From NCBI GenBank assembly GCA_004078665.1, contig SCFO01000009.1, positions 16,477-80,476 of the forward strand: a stretch of 64,000 nucleotides of DNA, read 5' to 3'. How positions within the stretch are numbered: the first letter of the stretch is position 1; each line of letters opens with the position of its first letter. The DNA comes from Halobacillus fulvus (GTDB taxonomy: Bacteria > Bacillota > Bacilli > Bacillales > Halobacillaceae). The translations under genes and the position numbers were made by a program. The notes beneath the pieces were generated by a model. The model ran no database searches. It was not told the DNA's origin and worked only from the letters and a program-made list of their open reading frames with translations. Below are positions 15,701 through 24,198 of the stretch, one piece after another.

Positions 15701-16198
15701 ATGATGGGGTTTTTGGATTCGTTTTTTCATAGTGTACGGTTACCAAAGAAAGAATCGATGTTTCATCTGAATAGAAAAGGGATGACAAATACCATCGGTT
15801 ATTTGTTTGTTTTGTTGACCGTTCTTTTCTTGCCGGATCTGATCGGCACCATCATTCATCTGGATTCGAGCCTTACGGAAGTTTCAAGAGGCTTATATCT
15901 CGTTCAAGTCTTTGTCTTTTATCCATTGTTGATCATTTTCCTTATCATTGTTGGGGTTTCAGTTTTAGCAGGTGCCGCCCTTTTGCTAAGGAGAGCGTTG
16001 CACCGTAAGCTCACCTATCAGCAATTATGGAAAATGACCGCGTATGCTTCCACCATCCCTTTGATTTTAAGCGTCCTCTTAAAATATATAGCGGTACCGG
16101 ATAGCATCAGTGCTCTTTTATTTCTTGGTATTTTTACTTTTGTCATGTACCGTATGATCAAAATTTATCCAAAAGCATCGGCGAAGCGCTCAGCGTAA
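15701..16198 (+). CDS. Integral membrane protein (DUF1189/Yip1-like)
   Basis: 165 residues, starting 12 bases after the DUF1450 gene; a second ATG at 15704 is equally possible. FLDSFFHSVRLPKKESMFHLNR is followed by four hydrophobic segments (about residues 31-50, 68-95, 110-130 and 133-150). The arrangement of an N-terminal amphipathic stretch before four helices resembles DUF1189 or Yip1 proteins, but I am not certain of the family. Last gene of the ribF-like transcript, with the terminator overlapping its stop. Confidence 0.7.
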   Translation: MMGFLDSFFHSVRLPKKESMFHLNRKGMTNTIGYLFVLLTVLFLPDLIGTIIHLDSSLTEVSRGLYLVQVFVFYPLLIIFLIIVGVSVLAGAALLLRRALHRKLTYQQLWKMTAYASTIPLILSVLLKYIAVPDSISALLFLGIFTFVMYRMIKIYPKASAKRSA

Positions 16199-16210
16199 GT
16201 CGGTGCTTTT
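16171..16210 (+). terminator. Intrinsic terminator overlapping a stop codon
   Basis: AAAAGCATCGGC / GTCGGTGCTTTT stem; the membrane-protein stop codon (16196-16198) lies in the loop. Confidence 0.7.
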
Positions 16211-16289
16211 TCTGTTTCCAGTTGCTTTTCTTATTATTTTTCATTAAACTGACTTTAATTTCAGAAAATTCTATACAGGGGTGGATGAC

Positions 16290-17132
16290 ATGACAAAGGC
16301 ACTTGTTTTGCAATCAGATTTCGGAATCAGTGACGGGGCCGTAAGTGCGATGCATGGCGTCGCTTATTCCGTGAGTCAGGAGCTGTCGATTTTTGATCTG
16401 ACGCATGATATTCCACCATTCAATATATGGGAGGCATCCTATCGCCTATGGCAAACGATGACGTATTGGAAGGAGGGAACGGTTTTTGTTTCGGTTGTCG
16501 ATCCTGGAGTTGGTTCGACGCGGAAAAGTGTCGGGGTGAAAACCGGTTCCGGTCATTATGTCATTACGCCAGATAATGGAACACTGACACATATTGCCCG
16601 AACAGAAGGAATTGAAGCCATCAGGGAAATCGATGAAAGCATCAACCGACTGCCGAAATCCGGAGAGTCCTATACGTTCCACGGACGGGATATTTACGCT
16701 TACACAGGAGCGAGGCTTGCTTCCGGGATCATTACCTTCGAAGGTGTCGGACCTGAGCTTGATCCAGATTCTTTTGTGAAATTGAACGTCAAGGAGCCGG
16801 TGCTTGAGAACGGGAAGACTGTGAGAGGGATCATTGATATTCTGGATATCCGTTTTGGGAATCTATGGACGAATATTCCGAGGACGTTATTCAAACAGAC
16901 GGCTGTGGAGTATGGAGACACTCTCGACGTAAGGATCCTTCACGACGGACGTGAACTGTACCACAATGCGATGACGTTCGGTCGCTCATTCGCGGATACC
17001 CATAAAGGAGAACCGTTAGTGTATATCAATTCGCTTGATAACCTTGGAGTCGCGATCAATCAGGGTTCGTTTGCCAAAGCCTATGATATCCGGACAGGGT
17101 CGAACTGGGAAATTGTATTGGAACAGAAATGA
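16290..17132 (+). CDS. SAM hydrolase (S-adenosyl-L-methionine hydroxide adenosyltransferase, DUF62)
   Basis: 280 residues from the ATG at 16290 (AGGGGTG upstream; the GTG at 16281 overlaps that site). Begins ALVLQSDFGISDGAVSAMHGVAY and has LTHDIPPFNIWEASYRL, VSVVDPGVGSTRKSVGV and ITPDNGTLTHI, the SAM-binding motifs of the fluorinase/chlorinase/hydrolase superfamily. FHGRDIYAYTGARLASG supplies the Arg-Asp-His region used by the hydroxide-adding members, which convert SAM to adenosine and methionine. No halogenase feature is visible. Confidence 0.85.
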   Translation: MTKALVLQSDFGISDGAVSAMHGVAYSVSQELSIFDLTHDIPPFNIWEASYRLWQTMTYWKEGTVFVSVVDPGVGSTRKSVGVKTGSGHYVITPDNGTLTHIARTEGIEAIREIDESINRLPKSGESYTFHGRDIYAYTGARLASGIITFEGVGPELDPDSFVKLNVKEPVLENGKTVRGIIDILDIRFGNLWTNIPRTLFKQTAVEYGDTLDVRILHDGRELYHNAMTFGRSFADTHKGEPLVYINSLDNLGVAINQGSFAKAYDIRTGSNWEIVLEQK

Positions 17133-17217
17133 TATCGATGAGCAAAATAGAAGAAACGGCCTTCTGCCTGTGCTACACTACCGATGTAAACTCTTACAAG
17201 AAAAGGAGTCTTTTACT

Positions 17218-18042
17218 ATGAAAACAATGACGTTACATAATCAAGTGGAGATGCCTCAGCTTGGTTTTGGTGTATGGCAGGTAGAGCAGAATGAAGCGGT
17301 CCCAGCCGTTTCCAAAGCGCTTGAAACAGGGTATCGCTCGATAGATACCGCTGCGATTTATGGAAATGAAGAGCAGGTCGGTGAAGCGATCAAGAACAGT
17401 GGTCTTGGCCGTGATGAGTTGTTCATCACGACGAAGGTGTGGAACTCTGACCAAGGATACGACAACACGATTCAAGCGATGGAGACAAGCCTAGAGAAGC
17501 TTGGACTGGATTATGTCGATCTCTATTTGATTCACTGGCCGACTCCTGAGTACGACGAGTATGTAGAAACCTACAAAGCATTGGAACAGCTGAAGAAGGA
17601 TGGAAAAGTCAAAGCGATCGGCGTGTGCAACTTTGATATTGAGCATTTGGAACGTCTGTTGGATGAGTGTGAAGTGAAGCCAGCAGTCAACCAGGTAGAA
17701 TGCCACCCTTATCTCGCGCAGAACGAATTGAAAGATTTCTGTCGCAAGCACGGCATTCATGTTGAAGCATGGAGTCCCCTGATGCAGGGAGGCGATGTGC
17801 TGCAAAATGAAGCGATCCAGTCGATTGCGAAAGCACACGGGAAGACACCGGCACAGGTTGTCATCCGCTGGCATTTGCAAAACGACACGATTGTGATTCC
17901 GAAGTCTGTCACGCCATCCAGAATTGAAGAGAACTTTGATGTCTTCGATTTTGAATTGACGGCGGATGAGATGAATGCGATCAATAAGCTGGACCGTGGC
18001 GAGCGTAAAGGCCCACAGCCTTCTGAAATGAACGTCCGGTAG
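17218..18042 (+). CDS. Aldo/keto reductase (YvgN/YtbE-like)
   Basis: 274 residues from the ATG at 17218, with AAAAGGAG upstream; upstream in-frame codons overlap the previous gene and lack a ribosome site. Catalytic tetrad visible: Asp and Tyr in YRSIDTAAIYGNE, Lys in FITTKVWNSD and His in LYLIHWPTP. NADPH-binding end VIPKSVTPSRIEEN. B. subtilis YvgN, of the same size, reduces glyoxal and methylglyoxal; a similar detoxifying role is likely. Confidence 0.88.
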   Translation: MKTMTLHNQVEMPQLGFGVWQVEQNEAVPAVSKALETGYRSIDTAAIYGNEEQVGEAIKNSGLGRDELFITTKVWNSDQGYDNTIQAMETSLEKLGLDYVDLYLIHWPTPEYDEYVETYKALEQLKKDGKVKAIGVCNFDIEHLERLLDECEVKPAVNQVECHPYLAQNELKDFCRKHGIHVEAWSPLMQGGDVLQNEAIQSIAKAHGKTPAQVVIRWHLQNDTIVIPKSVTPSRIEENFDVFDFELTADEMNAINKLDRGERKGPQPSEMNVR

Positions 18043-18057
18043 AAATCCTATATAAAG

Positions 18058-18097
18058 AAGCCCCCTAGAAAGCACTTGAGATTTCTAGGGGGCTTTT
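18058..18097. terminator. Bidirectional intrinsic terminator
   Basis: AAGCCCCCTAGAAA / TTTCTAGGGGGCTT, 14 perfect pairs, between convergent genes. Confidence 0.9.
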
Positions 18098-18120
18098 GTG
18101 ATGGCTGAATGCTGCTTTAC

Positions 18121-18714
18121 TTAGGATTCTGTTGTCGTCAGTATCCTTTTCGCCTCGATGAACCTCTGAATGCCTGTGAACAATTCCACCGCAAAGAAGA
18201 TCATCGTCGACCACCAGAGAAAGTCTGGAAACAGAAGCATGATACTGAATAAAAGGAACCCTTCTGTACGTTCCGCAACCCCAGCCTGATAATAAAAGGA
18301 TTTGATCCCTGCTTTTTCTGAAACGGCTCCGACGACTAAGAAGATCGTCATCGAAATGATGATCGATACGCTTAACAATAGAAGCGGCCAGAGCACTTCG
18401 GGATGAACATAAGCAATCGCTACGATCATGCCGATCTCCACGATTCGGTCGAACGTAATGTCCATCACCGTACCGAACGGAGACGTTTTGGTATGTCGTG
18501 CCATCGTCCCGTCCACCGCGTCGAGAAAACCTGAGAGCCATAACATGACGACGGCTAAAATCGGATAGCCGAGTACATAAAGAACGCTTGTCGCCAGTCC
18601 GACGAATAAAGCGACAACCGTGATTTGATTGGCTGTCCGCCCTTTATTTAAAAGTAAATGAGCGGTTTTATCAATGGAGGGTTGTACATATTTTCTTGCA
18701 TGTGTATCTAGCAT
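18121..18714 (-). CDS. CDP-alcohol phosphatidyltransferase family protein
   Basis: 197 residues; AGGTGAT before the ATG. The signature D-G-x2-A-R-x8-G-x3-D-x3-D is complete as DAVDGTMARHTKTSPFGTVM plus DITFD (about residues 65-90), with about five hydrophobic segments around it. Members transfer a phospholipid head-group onto CMP-activated lipid at the membrane face; the acceptor (inositol, glycerol phosphate or other) cannot be told. It starts four bases after the stop of the TVP38 gene, so the two form an operon. Confidence 0.85.
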   Translation of the reverse strand: MLDTHARKYVQPSIDKTAHLLLNKGRTANQITVVALFVGLATSVLYVLGYPILAVVMLWLSGFLDAVDGTMARHTKTSPFGTVMDITFDRIVEIGMIVAIAYVHPEVLWPLLLLSVSIIISMTIFLVVGAVSEKAGIKSFYYQAGVAERTEGFLLFSIMLLFPDFLWWSTMIFFAVELFTGIQRFIEAKRILTTTES

Positions 18715-18718
18715 GCGA

Positions 18719-19384
18719 TCACCTGCTTTTATCTTTTTGTTCCATACCTAACCATACCCTTACCCGTGAACGAAAGAAATAACTCATCAGAACGAGAGTT
18801 GTAATCGGGATGAAGGCAATCAAAATGTAGAACCATTTGCCGGAATGGAAGCTTGAACCGACCAGTCCATAGGCAAAAGCGGCGGGGATAATGCCTAGTG
18901 CCGTCGCTCCCATGTAGTCTCTCAGTTTTACTTTCACGATGCCTGCGGAATAGCTTAAAACGTGAAACCCCACTAAAGGAATCAGCCGCAGCACAAGTAC
19001 ATAGATGAATCCACGGACTTCTATTTGCGAGCGGATTTTTCGCACCTTTTCGGACTGATTCAATTTGAGAATGGACTCTCCGAAAAAATAAGCAAGACCG
19101 TATCCTGAAAGACTCGCTCCTAAAGCACCAATCCAAATATAAAGAAACCCTGGCCAAAGCCCGTAAGTAAGCCCTGCTGTGATCGATAAAATTGAAGAAG
19201 GGAAGAAAATGACTGGCCCAAGTCCATACATGATGAAGAATACGAGAGGTGAGAGCATTCCGAATGAAAGAATGAATGTTCTCAGGTCTGTCGCTGAAAT
19301 CGCCCACCGAAAATGGACGAAGTAGACGGCCGTGCTAAGGAACAGAGTAATGAGAATGAAACGGATCCACGTTTTTCTATCCAA
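18719..19384 (-). CDS. TVP38/TMEM64-family membrane protein
   Basis: 221 residues from the TTG at 19384, which has AAAGGGAG upstream. About six hydrophobic segments. The SNARE-associated/DedA-type core is seen in ILSITAGLTYGLWPGFLYIWIGALGASLSGYGLAYFFG and RLIPLVGFHVLSYSAGIVKVKLRDYMGATALGIIPAAFAYG. DedA/TVP38 proteins are thought to scramble or flip lipids, including lipid carriers. Pairing with a CDP-alcohol phosphatidyltransferase suggests a shared role in phospholipid handling (inference from the operon). Confidence 0.85.
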   Translation of the reverse strand: MDRKTWIRFILITLFLSTAVYFVHFRWAISATDLRTFILSFGMLSPLVFFIMYGLGPVIFFPSSILSITAGLTYGLWPGFLYIWIGALGASLSGYGLAYFFGESILKLNQSEKVRKIRSQIEVRGFIYVLVLRLIPLVGFHVLSYSAGIVKVKLRDYMGATALGIIPAAFAYGLVGSSFHSGKWFYILIAFIPITTLVLMSYFFRSRVRVWLGMEQKDKSR

Positions 19385-19727
19385 GCCGCATCTCCCTTTC
19401 AAAAGGGTCGCTTTCTTTTCATTATAACGAATTATTGCCGATTCTTTTGCAGGAACCGAAAAAAATGATGAAATATGTAAGGTGGCTTACCTTGGGAAAA
19501 GGAGAGGGATGAACTTGAAGGCGGTTTTACAAACTATGCATTTATGAAACTTTTTGTGTGCGTCCTTTTTCTTAATTGAACGCTTGTTTAGATGGTTTTT
19601 TCCTTTTATGAGGATGTAAGCGGGGTCTTTTAACCCGGCTTGGAAGCGCAGGAAAGAATTAATAATGAAAGCTTCCAAGGAATTATGGTACCTTGAAATA
19701 GATTTTGAGACAAGGAGGTACTTGAAA

Positions 19728-20309
19728 GTGTTCAAACGTCTAGTCATTGCAATCTTGGTCGCTACAGGGGTTACAACCATCGGAACAGCTGCAGAAGCTT
19801 CTGCCAACTCTGGTGTACACACTGTACAGAGCGGCGATACGCTATATGAGATTGCTATGAAGTATGGAGTTTCCATGAAACAGCTGCAACAGGTCAATGG
19901 GAAGAGTGGTTCTATGATTTATCCGGGGGAGCAGTTGACATTGCCTGTCGTTCCTGGATCATATGAAAGAGATTTGCTTGCGCGTCTTGTAGAAGCGGAA
20001 GCTAAAGGGGAAAGTTACGCAGGTAAAGTCGCGGTCGCTACGGTGGTCTTGAACCGTGTGGAAAGCGATTTGTTCCCAGATTCTATTTACGGAGTCATTT
20101 ACCAAGATCGTCAGTTTACTCCAGTAAGTAATGGAACGATCAATCAGGCTGCAAGTGACGCTTCAGAAAGAGCCGTTCAGGAAGCTCTCGCTTATCAAGG
20201 GTATGACAGAGGTTCTCTCTTTTTCTATAACCCTGATAAAGCAACAAGTGCTTATCTGAGTCAAAAAGAAGTGACGACGATTATAGGAAATCATGTGTTC
20301 TTGAGATAA
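19728..20309 (+). CDS. LysM and SleB/Hydrolase_2 cell-wall hydrolase
   Basis: 193 residues from the GTG at 19728 (AAGGAGGT eight bases upstream). Signal peptide FKRLVIAILVATGVTTIGTA with cleavage near AEASA, one LysM repeat (HTVQSGDTLYEIAMKYGVSM to YPGEQLTLPV, residues 30-73), then a SleB/CwlJ-type domain with RLVEAEAKGESYAGKVAVATVVLNRVES (catalytic Glu) and FTPVSNGTINQ. Predicted lytic transglycosylase acting on peptidoglycan outside the membrane; germination or growth roles are both possible. Bases 19403-19727 hold no gene I can support beyond short imperfect hairpins. Confidence 0.88.
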   Translation: MFKRLVIAILVATGVTTIGTAAEASANSGVHTVQSGDTLYEIAMKYGVSMKQLQQVNGKSGSMIYPGEQLTLPVVPGSYERDLLARLVEAEAKGESYAGKVAVATVVLNRVESDLFPDSIYGVIYQDRQFTPVSNGTINQAASDASERAVQEALAYQGYDRGSLFFYNPDKATSAYLSQKEVTTIIGNHVFLR

Positions 20310-20349
20310 ACACTATATTAAATAGGTGTGTTGATATTTATAAAATTAT

Positions 20350-20519
20350 GTTTCCTTTACTCATAGCAGAACATGGATTGACGGGAAATAGCTCGCTTTC
20401 CATGGGCGGGCGCTGAGCTTCCTCGGAGCAAGGCTCCTGCGGGATCTCAGCCTGCCCTTACCTCCCCATAGGAGTCTCGCCATTTCCCGTCAATCCTCCC
20501 TCAATAGGTGAACGGAAAC
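20350..20519 (-). repeat. Nested palindromic intergenic repeat, copy 2
   Basis: 170 bp between GTTTCCTTT (20350-20358) and AACGGAAAC (20511-20519). The inner arms GGATTGACGGGAAAT (20375-20389) and ATTTCCCGTCAATCC (20482-20496) are 15 perfect pairs. They differ in sequence from copy 3 on both sides in a way that preserves pairing. Orientation is opposite to copies 1 and 4. The surrounding 20310-20650 region has no gene. Confidence 0.9.
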
Positions 20520-20651
20520 ATCACATGTAGAACAAATTATTGGTTGAATTAGTTCAGCATCGCAACATAAGCTAACCTTTACTAGGCTTTTTAAATCAAC
20601 AACACTCTTTCATATAGTTAAAATAGATATAAATGATGGGGTCAATAGATG

Positions 20652-20685
20652 AAAAGGAGCAGGCACTTACACGCCTGCTCCTTTT
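20652..20685 (-). terminator. Intrinsic terminator of the symporter gene
   Basis: AAAAGGAGCAGGC / GCCTGCTCCTTTT stem directly after the symporter stop on the minus strand. Confidence 0.85.
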
Positions 20686-20688
20686 GCA

Positions 20689-22107
20689 TTATGTTCCGGT
20701 TTGTTCATCATCCTCGAACAACTCAATGTTTCGTTTCGTTGTCCGCTTCTTGTAGACCCTGTTCACGTAATCGTTGGTAAGCTCTGCGATTTCTTTATGC
20801 AGGAACAATAGGGGGATGATATTGCACAACAACACGAACGCAAGCAGCAAGTCAAGGAACTGCCACACGAATTGGAGTCCTCCGATGGCTCCGACAAAAA
20901 CAGCCACTATATAGACGACTCTCATAAACTTGGCGGCCTTTAGATTAAAAAGATATTCAGCCTGTTTTTCCCCGTAGAATACGAGGATACCGATGGTTGT
21001 CACGACAAAGAATAAAAGAAAGACAGAGATGAAGGCTCCGCCGAAAGCATCGCCGAATTCGCTTCCGATCGCTACGTTGATCATGTTCGAAGCGTTACTC
21101 GGTCCAACTTCTCTCCAGGCACCTGTCACAAGTACCGTTAATCCTGAAATCGTACAAATGACAATCGTGTCGACAAACACACTGAATATCCCCCACATTG
21201 CCTGACGGGAAGGGTGATCGGTTTTGGCAGCAGCGTGGGCAATCGGCGCTGTGCCGAGCCCTGCTTCATTTGAATAAAGACCTCGTGCTGTTCCCCATCT
21301 AACCGCTTCTGCAAAGGCTGCACCTGCGAAGCCTCCCGCAGCAGAAATCGGTGTGAAGGCATGAGTGAAGATCAGTCCGAAGACAGATGGTATTTGATCG
21401 ATGTTGGCAAAGATGATGTAGAGACAGATGGCTAAATACCCGAGCACCATCCCGGGAACCATCTTATCCGTGACCTTGGCGATTCTTTTGATTCCTCCGA
21501 ACACGACAACGGCGATGGCAGCGGCAATTATTCCACCCGTCACGTACACGGACCAGCCAAAAGCTCCCTCCGTCTGAGTTGCAATGGAGTTGGATTGGAC
21601 CATTGTGCTTGGAATCAGTTCAATCATGAGGAAAAAGGCAAAAGCTGTAGAGACCCATTTCCAGCCGAGGGCTTTTTTTATGTAATATTGGGGCCCGCCT
21701 ACCCATTCATTATTTTTATTTTTTTCCCGATATTTCATCCCCATAAGAATTTCGCCATACTTCGTGGCCATCCCGATCAAAGCGACGATCCACATCCAGA
21801 ATAGTGCACCTGGCCCGCCGAGAGAAATAGCGACAGGTACCCCGACAATGTTAGTAGCGCCAGCGGTGGAGGCTAGAGCAGAGGTGAACGCCTGAAAAGG
21901 AGTGATTGTTCCTTTCTGCTTCGTTTTCTTGAAGATTTGTCCGATGGTTTGGTGCAGTACATGTCCGAAAAAACGGAACTGGAAGAATTTAATGCGAATG
22001 GTTAAAAAAATGCCACCGAAAATCAAAAGAATCGCCAATGGATACGCCCAGATGAAATTTGATATGTCCGCAATTCCTTGCTCGATGGTACTCCATAATT
22101 GTCCCAC
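20689..22107 (-). CDS. Alanine/glycine:cation symporter (AGCS family)
   Basis: 472 residues from the GTG at 22107, with AAGGAGGT nine bases upstream. Around ten hydrophobic segments. AGCS motifs: FQAFTSALASTAGATNIVGV (substrate and Na+ region), GPGALFWMWIVALIGMATKYGE, RGLYSNEAGLGTAPIAHAAA and a C-terminal region with the LDLLLAF segment. It imports alanine or glycine with Na+ (or H+). The gene is stand-alone and has no glycine riboswitch in its leader. Confidence 0.9.
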   Translation of the reverse strand: MGQLWSTIEQGIADISNFIWAYPLAILLIFGGIFLTIRIKFFQFRFFGHVLHQTIGQIFKKTKQKGTITPFQAFTSALASTAGATNIVGVPVAISLGGPGALFWMWIVALIGMATKYGEILMGMKYREKNKNNEWVGGPQYYIKKALGWKWVSTAFAFFLMIELIPSTMVQSNSIATQTEGAFGWSVYVTGGIIAAAIAVVVFGGIKRIAKVTDKMVPGMVLGYLAICLYIIFANIDQIPSVFGLIFTHAFTPISAAGGFAGAAFAEAVRWGTARGLYSNEAGLGTAPIAHAAAKTDHPSRQAMWGIFSVFVDTIVICTISGLTVLVTGAWREVGPSNASNMINVAIGSEFGDAFGGAFISVFLLFFVVTTIGILVFYGEKQAEYLFNLKAAKFMRVVYIVAVFVGAIGGLQFVWQFLDLLLAFVLLCNIIPLLFLHKEIAELTNDYVNRVYKKRTTKRNIELFEDDEQTGT

Positions 22108-22239
22108 GTCTGAAGGACCTCCTTGTATGATTGATACCCATATATTCCCTTATAACGCAATATTAAACAGTAAGCACCATGAATGAGATAAAAGTAGGAA
22201 TATCGTATGATGAACGGTAAGGAAGGGGTGTTTGGCGTC

Positions 22240-22836
22240 ATGTTGATCTCAAAGCAGCAATTTCACGAACATAATATGAGTAAATTGATCAAAGGGTCTG
22301 TTGTTCCGCGTCCGATTGCTTGGGTGTCCACTATTAGTCAGGACGGAATCCGAAATCTGGCTCCGTACAGCTTTTTTACGGTGGCTTCTATGGATCCGAT
22401 TACGCTTTGCTTTTCAGTGGGAAACAGCACGCGGGAAAAAGACACGTTGGCCAATATTAAAGAGAAAGGTCAATTTGTCGTGAACATTGTGACCGAAGCG
22501 CTGGCGAACCAGATGCACATCAGCAGTCTGGAGTATGCTCCAGATGAGGATGAATTTTCGATGGCGAATACAGAATCCGAGCCTTCAGATTTTGTAAATG
22601 TGCCTCGAGTGAAAGAAGCGCCGGTTCATATGGAGTGTGAGTTGGATCAGATTATAGAAGTCGGTTCCAATCATCTCGTACTGGGGCGTGTCATTGGGTA
22701 CCACATTCAAGACCATGTCTATCAAGAGACGGATAAAGTAAACCCGCATCAATTGAAGCCTGTCGGGCGCATGGCTGGAGATTACAGCTGGATCCGTGAG
22801 TTTTACTCGCTGCCTAACGACCAGCTTCCGAAATAA
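22240..22836 (+). CDS. Flavin reductase-like protein (FMN-binding split barrel)
   Basis: 198 residues from the ATG at 22240 with GGAAGGGGTG upstream; earlier in-frame ATGs lack such spacing. KGSVVPRPIAWVSTISQDGIRNLAPYSFFTVASMDPITLCFSVG is the flavin reductase domain start, with KDTLANIKEKGQFVVNIV next and a conserved C-terminal LKPVGRMAGDYSWIRE. Members use or carry FMN; the physiological partner is unknown. It ends at a shared terminator. Confidence 0.85.
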   Translation: MLISKQQFHEHNMSKLIKGSVVPRPIAWVSTISQDGIRNLAPYSFFTVASMDPITLCFSVGNSTREKDTLANIKEKGQFVVNIVTEALANQMHISSLEYAPDEDEFSMANTESEPSDFVNVPRVKEAPVHMECELDQIIEVGSNHLVLGRVIGYHIQDHVYQETDKVNPHQLKPVGRMAGDYSWIREFYSLPNDQLPK

Positions 22837-22865
22837 ACCAAGCACCCGGTCAGGGTGCTTGGTTT
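22836..22865. terminator. Bidirectional intrinsic terminator
   Basis: AAACCAAGCACCC / GGGTGCTTGGTTT, 13 perfect pairs, between two convergent stops. Confidence 0.9.
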
Positions 22866-23667
22866 ATTTTTCGGCGCGCGGTTTTGCCGGGTTGCATTCT
22901 GGAAAGTCATGTCCGGTCGATTCTGCAATTTTGAACAAGTAATAGCATTCTTCCCGCGCCATATGGTCTGCCATCAGAACAGAGAACGTCCCGAGAATTT
23001 CTTCGTTCATCTCAAGCTCTTCTAATTCTTCGAGAAACCCTTTGAAAATTCTCATTTCCAGGTCAACTTCTGCATTGAACCTTCGTAAGGCCGGAAAGGA
23101 TTGACGATTGGTTCTTAGATACCCCTTCATTTCTACAGCTTTTAAATAAAACTGGTCAAAGTGCTTCGCGAATGTTCCGCTTTTTTCCTTCAGTCTTTTT
23201 TCTACGGCATCGAGCTCATCACGAATCGCACCTGCATGACCAGAGGCATCCATCAGCCACAGAAGGTGATGGTGGAGCTCGTGAAAAATAGGCGGGGCTT
23301 CTCCTTTTTCTAAATATACGATGACAAGTAAATATTCCTCAAGCTCATTCACCATGTGGTTGAGAAAGGTAGGGCTTAAATGGATCTTAATCCGTCCTGT
23401 CAACGAACGATCGATGATGGATAGCTTGAAGTTGCGGAAATCTCTCACTAAGACTCCTGCCCGTTTTGAAAAAGTTGTCCAGTCCTCGATAGCCTCTTCT
23501 TTTACTTTCATCAGCTCCTGGTCCCATTGGGAGACATAGGCTTCGGCCTGTTTAATGTCTTCTTTTTCTGATGGGTACAGACTATCCCGAATGAAACGGG
23601 CGTGATCGCCGAGAATTTGTAACCAGAAGGAATGTTCGAACAACGCAGATTCCTCATATTTTTTCAA
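22864..23667 (-). CDS. DUF2935 protein
   Basis: 267 residues from a TTG start with GGAGGG upstream. Two similar helical halves: ALFEHSFWLQILGDHARFIRDSL near the start and HHHLLWLMDASGHAGAIRDEL near residue 130, each with regularly spaced His and Glu residues as in haemerythrin/ferritin-like four-helix metal-binding bundles. C-terminal HMAREECYYLFKI. The family is common in Bacillales and has no assigned function; metal binding is inferred from the ligand pattern. Confidence 0.8.
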   Translation of the reverse strand: MKKYEESALFEHSFWLQILGDHARFIRDSLYPSEKEDIKQAEAYVSQWDQELMKVKEEAIEDWTTFSKRAGVLVRDFRNFKLSIIDRSLTGRIKIHLSPTFLNHMVNELEEYLLVIVYLEKGEAPPIFHELHHHLLWLMDASGHAGAIRDELDAVEKRLKEKSGTFAKHFDQFYLKAVEMKGYLRTNRQSFPALRRFNAEVDLEMRIFKGFLEELEELEMNEEILGTFSVLMADHMAREECYYLFKIAESTGHDFPECNPAKPRAEK

Positions 23668-23773
23668 GATGGCTTCCCTCCAAACGTAGATGGACTCTTT
23701 AACATGCTTATTCTATTTGTTAGAAAAAATTTAAAAAGTGCTTTGCAAAATTCCAATCTTAGGATATACTTCT

Positions 23774-23808
23774 ACTGTACTACAAATATTAATACAGTTA
23801 ATACAGTC
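23774..23808 (+). promoter_or_regulatory. Candidate GntR operator
   Basis: ACTGTA (23774-23779) is inverted to TACAGT at 23793 and again at 23803, just upstream of the gntR-type gene. Autoregulation of YtrA-type repressors through such a site is usual. Confidence 0.5.
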
Positions 23809-23828
23809 CAGCACATGGAGGTGTATAC

Positions 23829-24197
23829 ATGTTCGAACTCGATGTCAGAAGCCGAAAACCGATTTATGAACAGCTCGTCGAAAAGCTGAAAAAGCTGATC
23901 ATCAATGACGTTTTAAAAGAGGATGAAAAGCTTCCATCCGTCAGAGAGCTGGCCCAGCAGCTGACGATTAACCCGAATACGATTCAGAAAGCGTATCGGG
24001 AGCTAGAGGCTCAGGGCTACATTTATTCCTTGAAAGGCAAGGGAAGCTTCGTGCATCCTGTCGAAAAGTCCGAGAATGAAGAGGGGTTGAAGAAAGTGCG
24101 TGAAGAGTTGAAGCAGTTATTTGCAGAGGCCATCTACCTCGGGATGACTACAGAGGAGATTCAGGCGATTCTTCGTGAAATGGAAGGAGTGAATTGA
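23829..24197 (+). CDS. GntR-family repressor, YtrA subfamily
   Basis: 122 residues, ATG with ATGGAGGTG upstream. The short GntR type: RKPIYEQLVEKLKKLIINDVLKEDEKLPSVRELAQQLTINPNTIQKAYRELEAQGYIYSLKGKGSFV is the winged helix, followed by about 45 helical residues without an effector domain. YtrA repressors control the ABC operon they begin, often responding to cell-envelope stress. The ABC ATPase gene starts one base after its stop, which fits that arrangement. Confidence 0.88.
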   Translation: MFELDVRSRKPIYEQLVEKLKKLIINDVLKEDEKLPSVRELAQQLTINPNTIQKAYRELEAQGYIYSLKGKGSFVHPVEKSENEEGLKKVREELKQLFAEAIYLGMTTEEIQAILREMEGVN

Positions 24198-24198
24198 A

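Noticed and set aside
19620-19660. Hairpin AGCGGGGT / ACCCGGCT before the cell-wall hydrolase
   Set aside because: One mismatch, no T-run, not near a gene end; too weak to call a regulatory element.
22108-22206. Glycine riboswitch before the AGCS symporter
   Set aside because: Leader is under 100 bases and lacks the tandem aptamer motifs.
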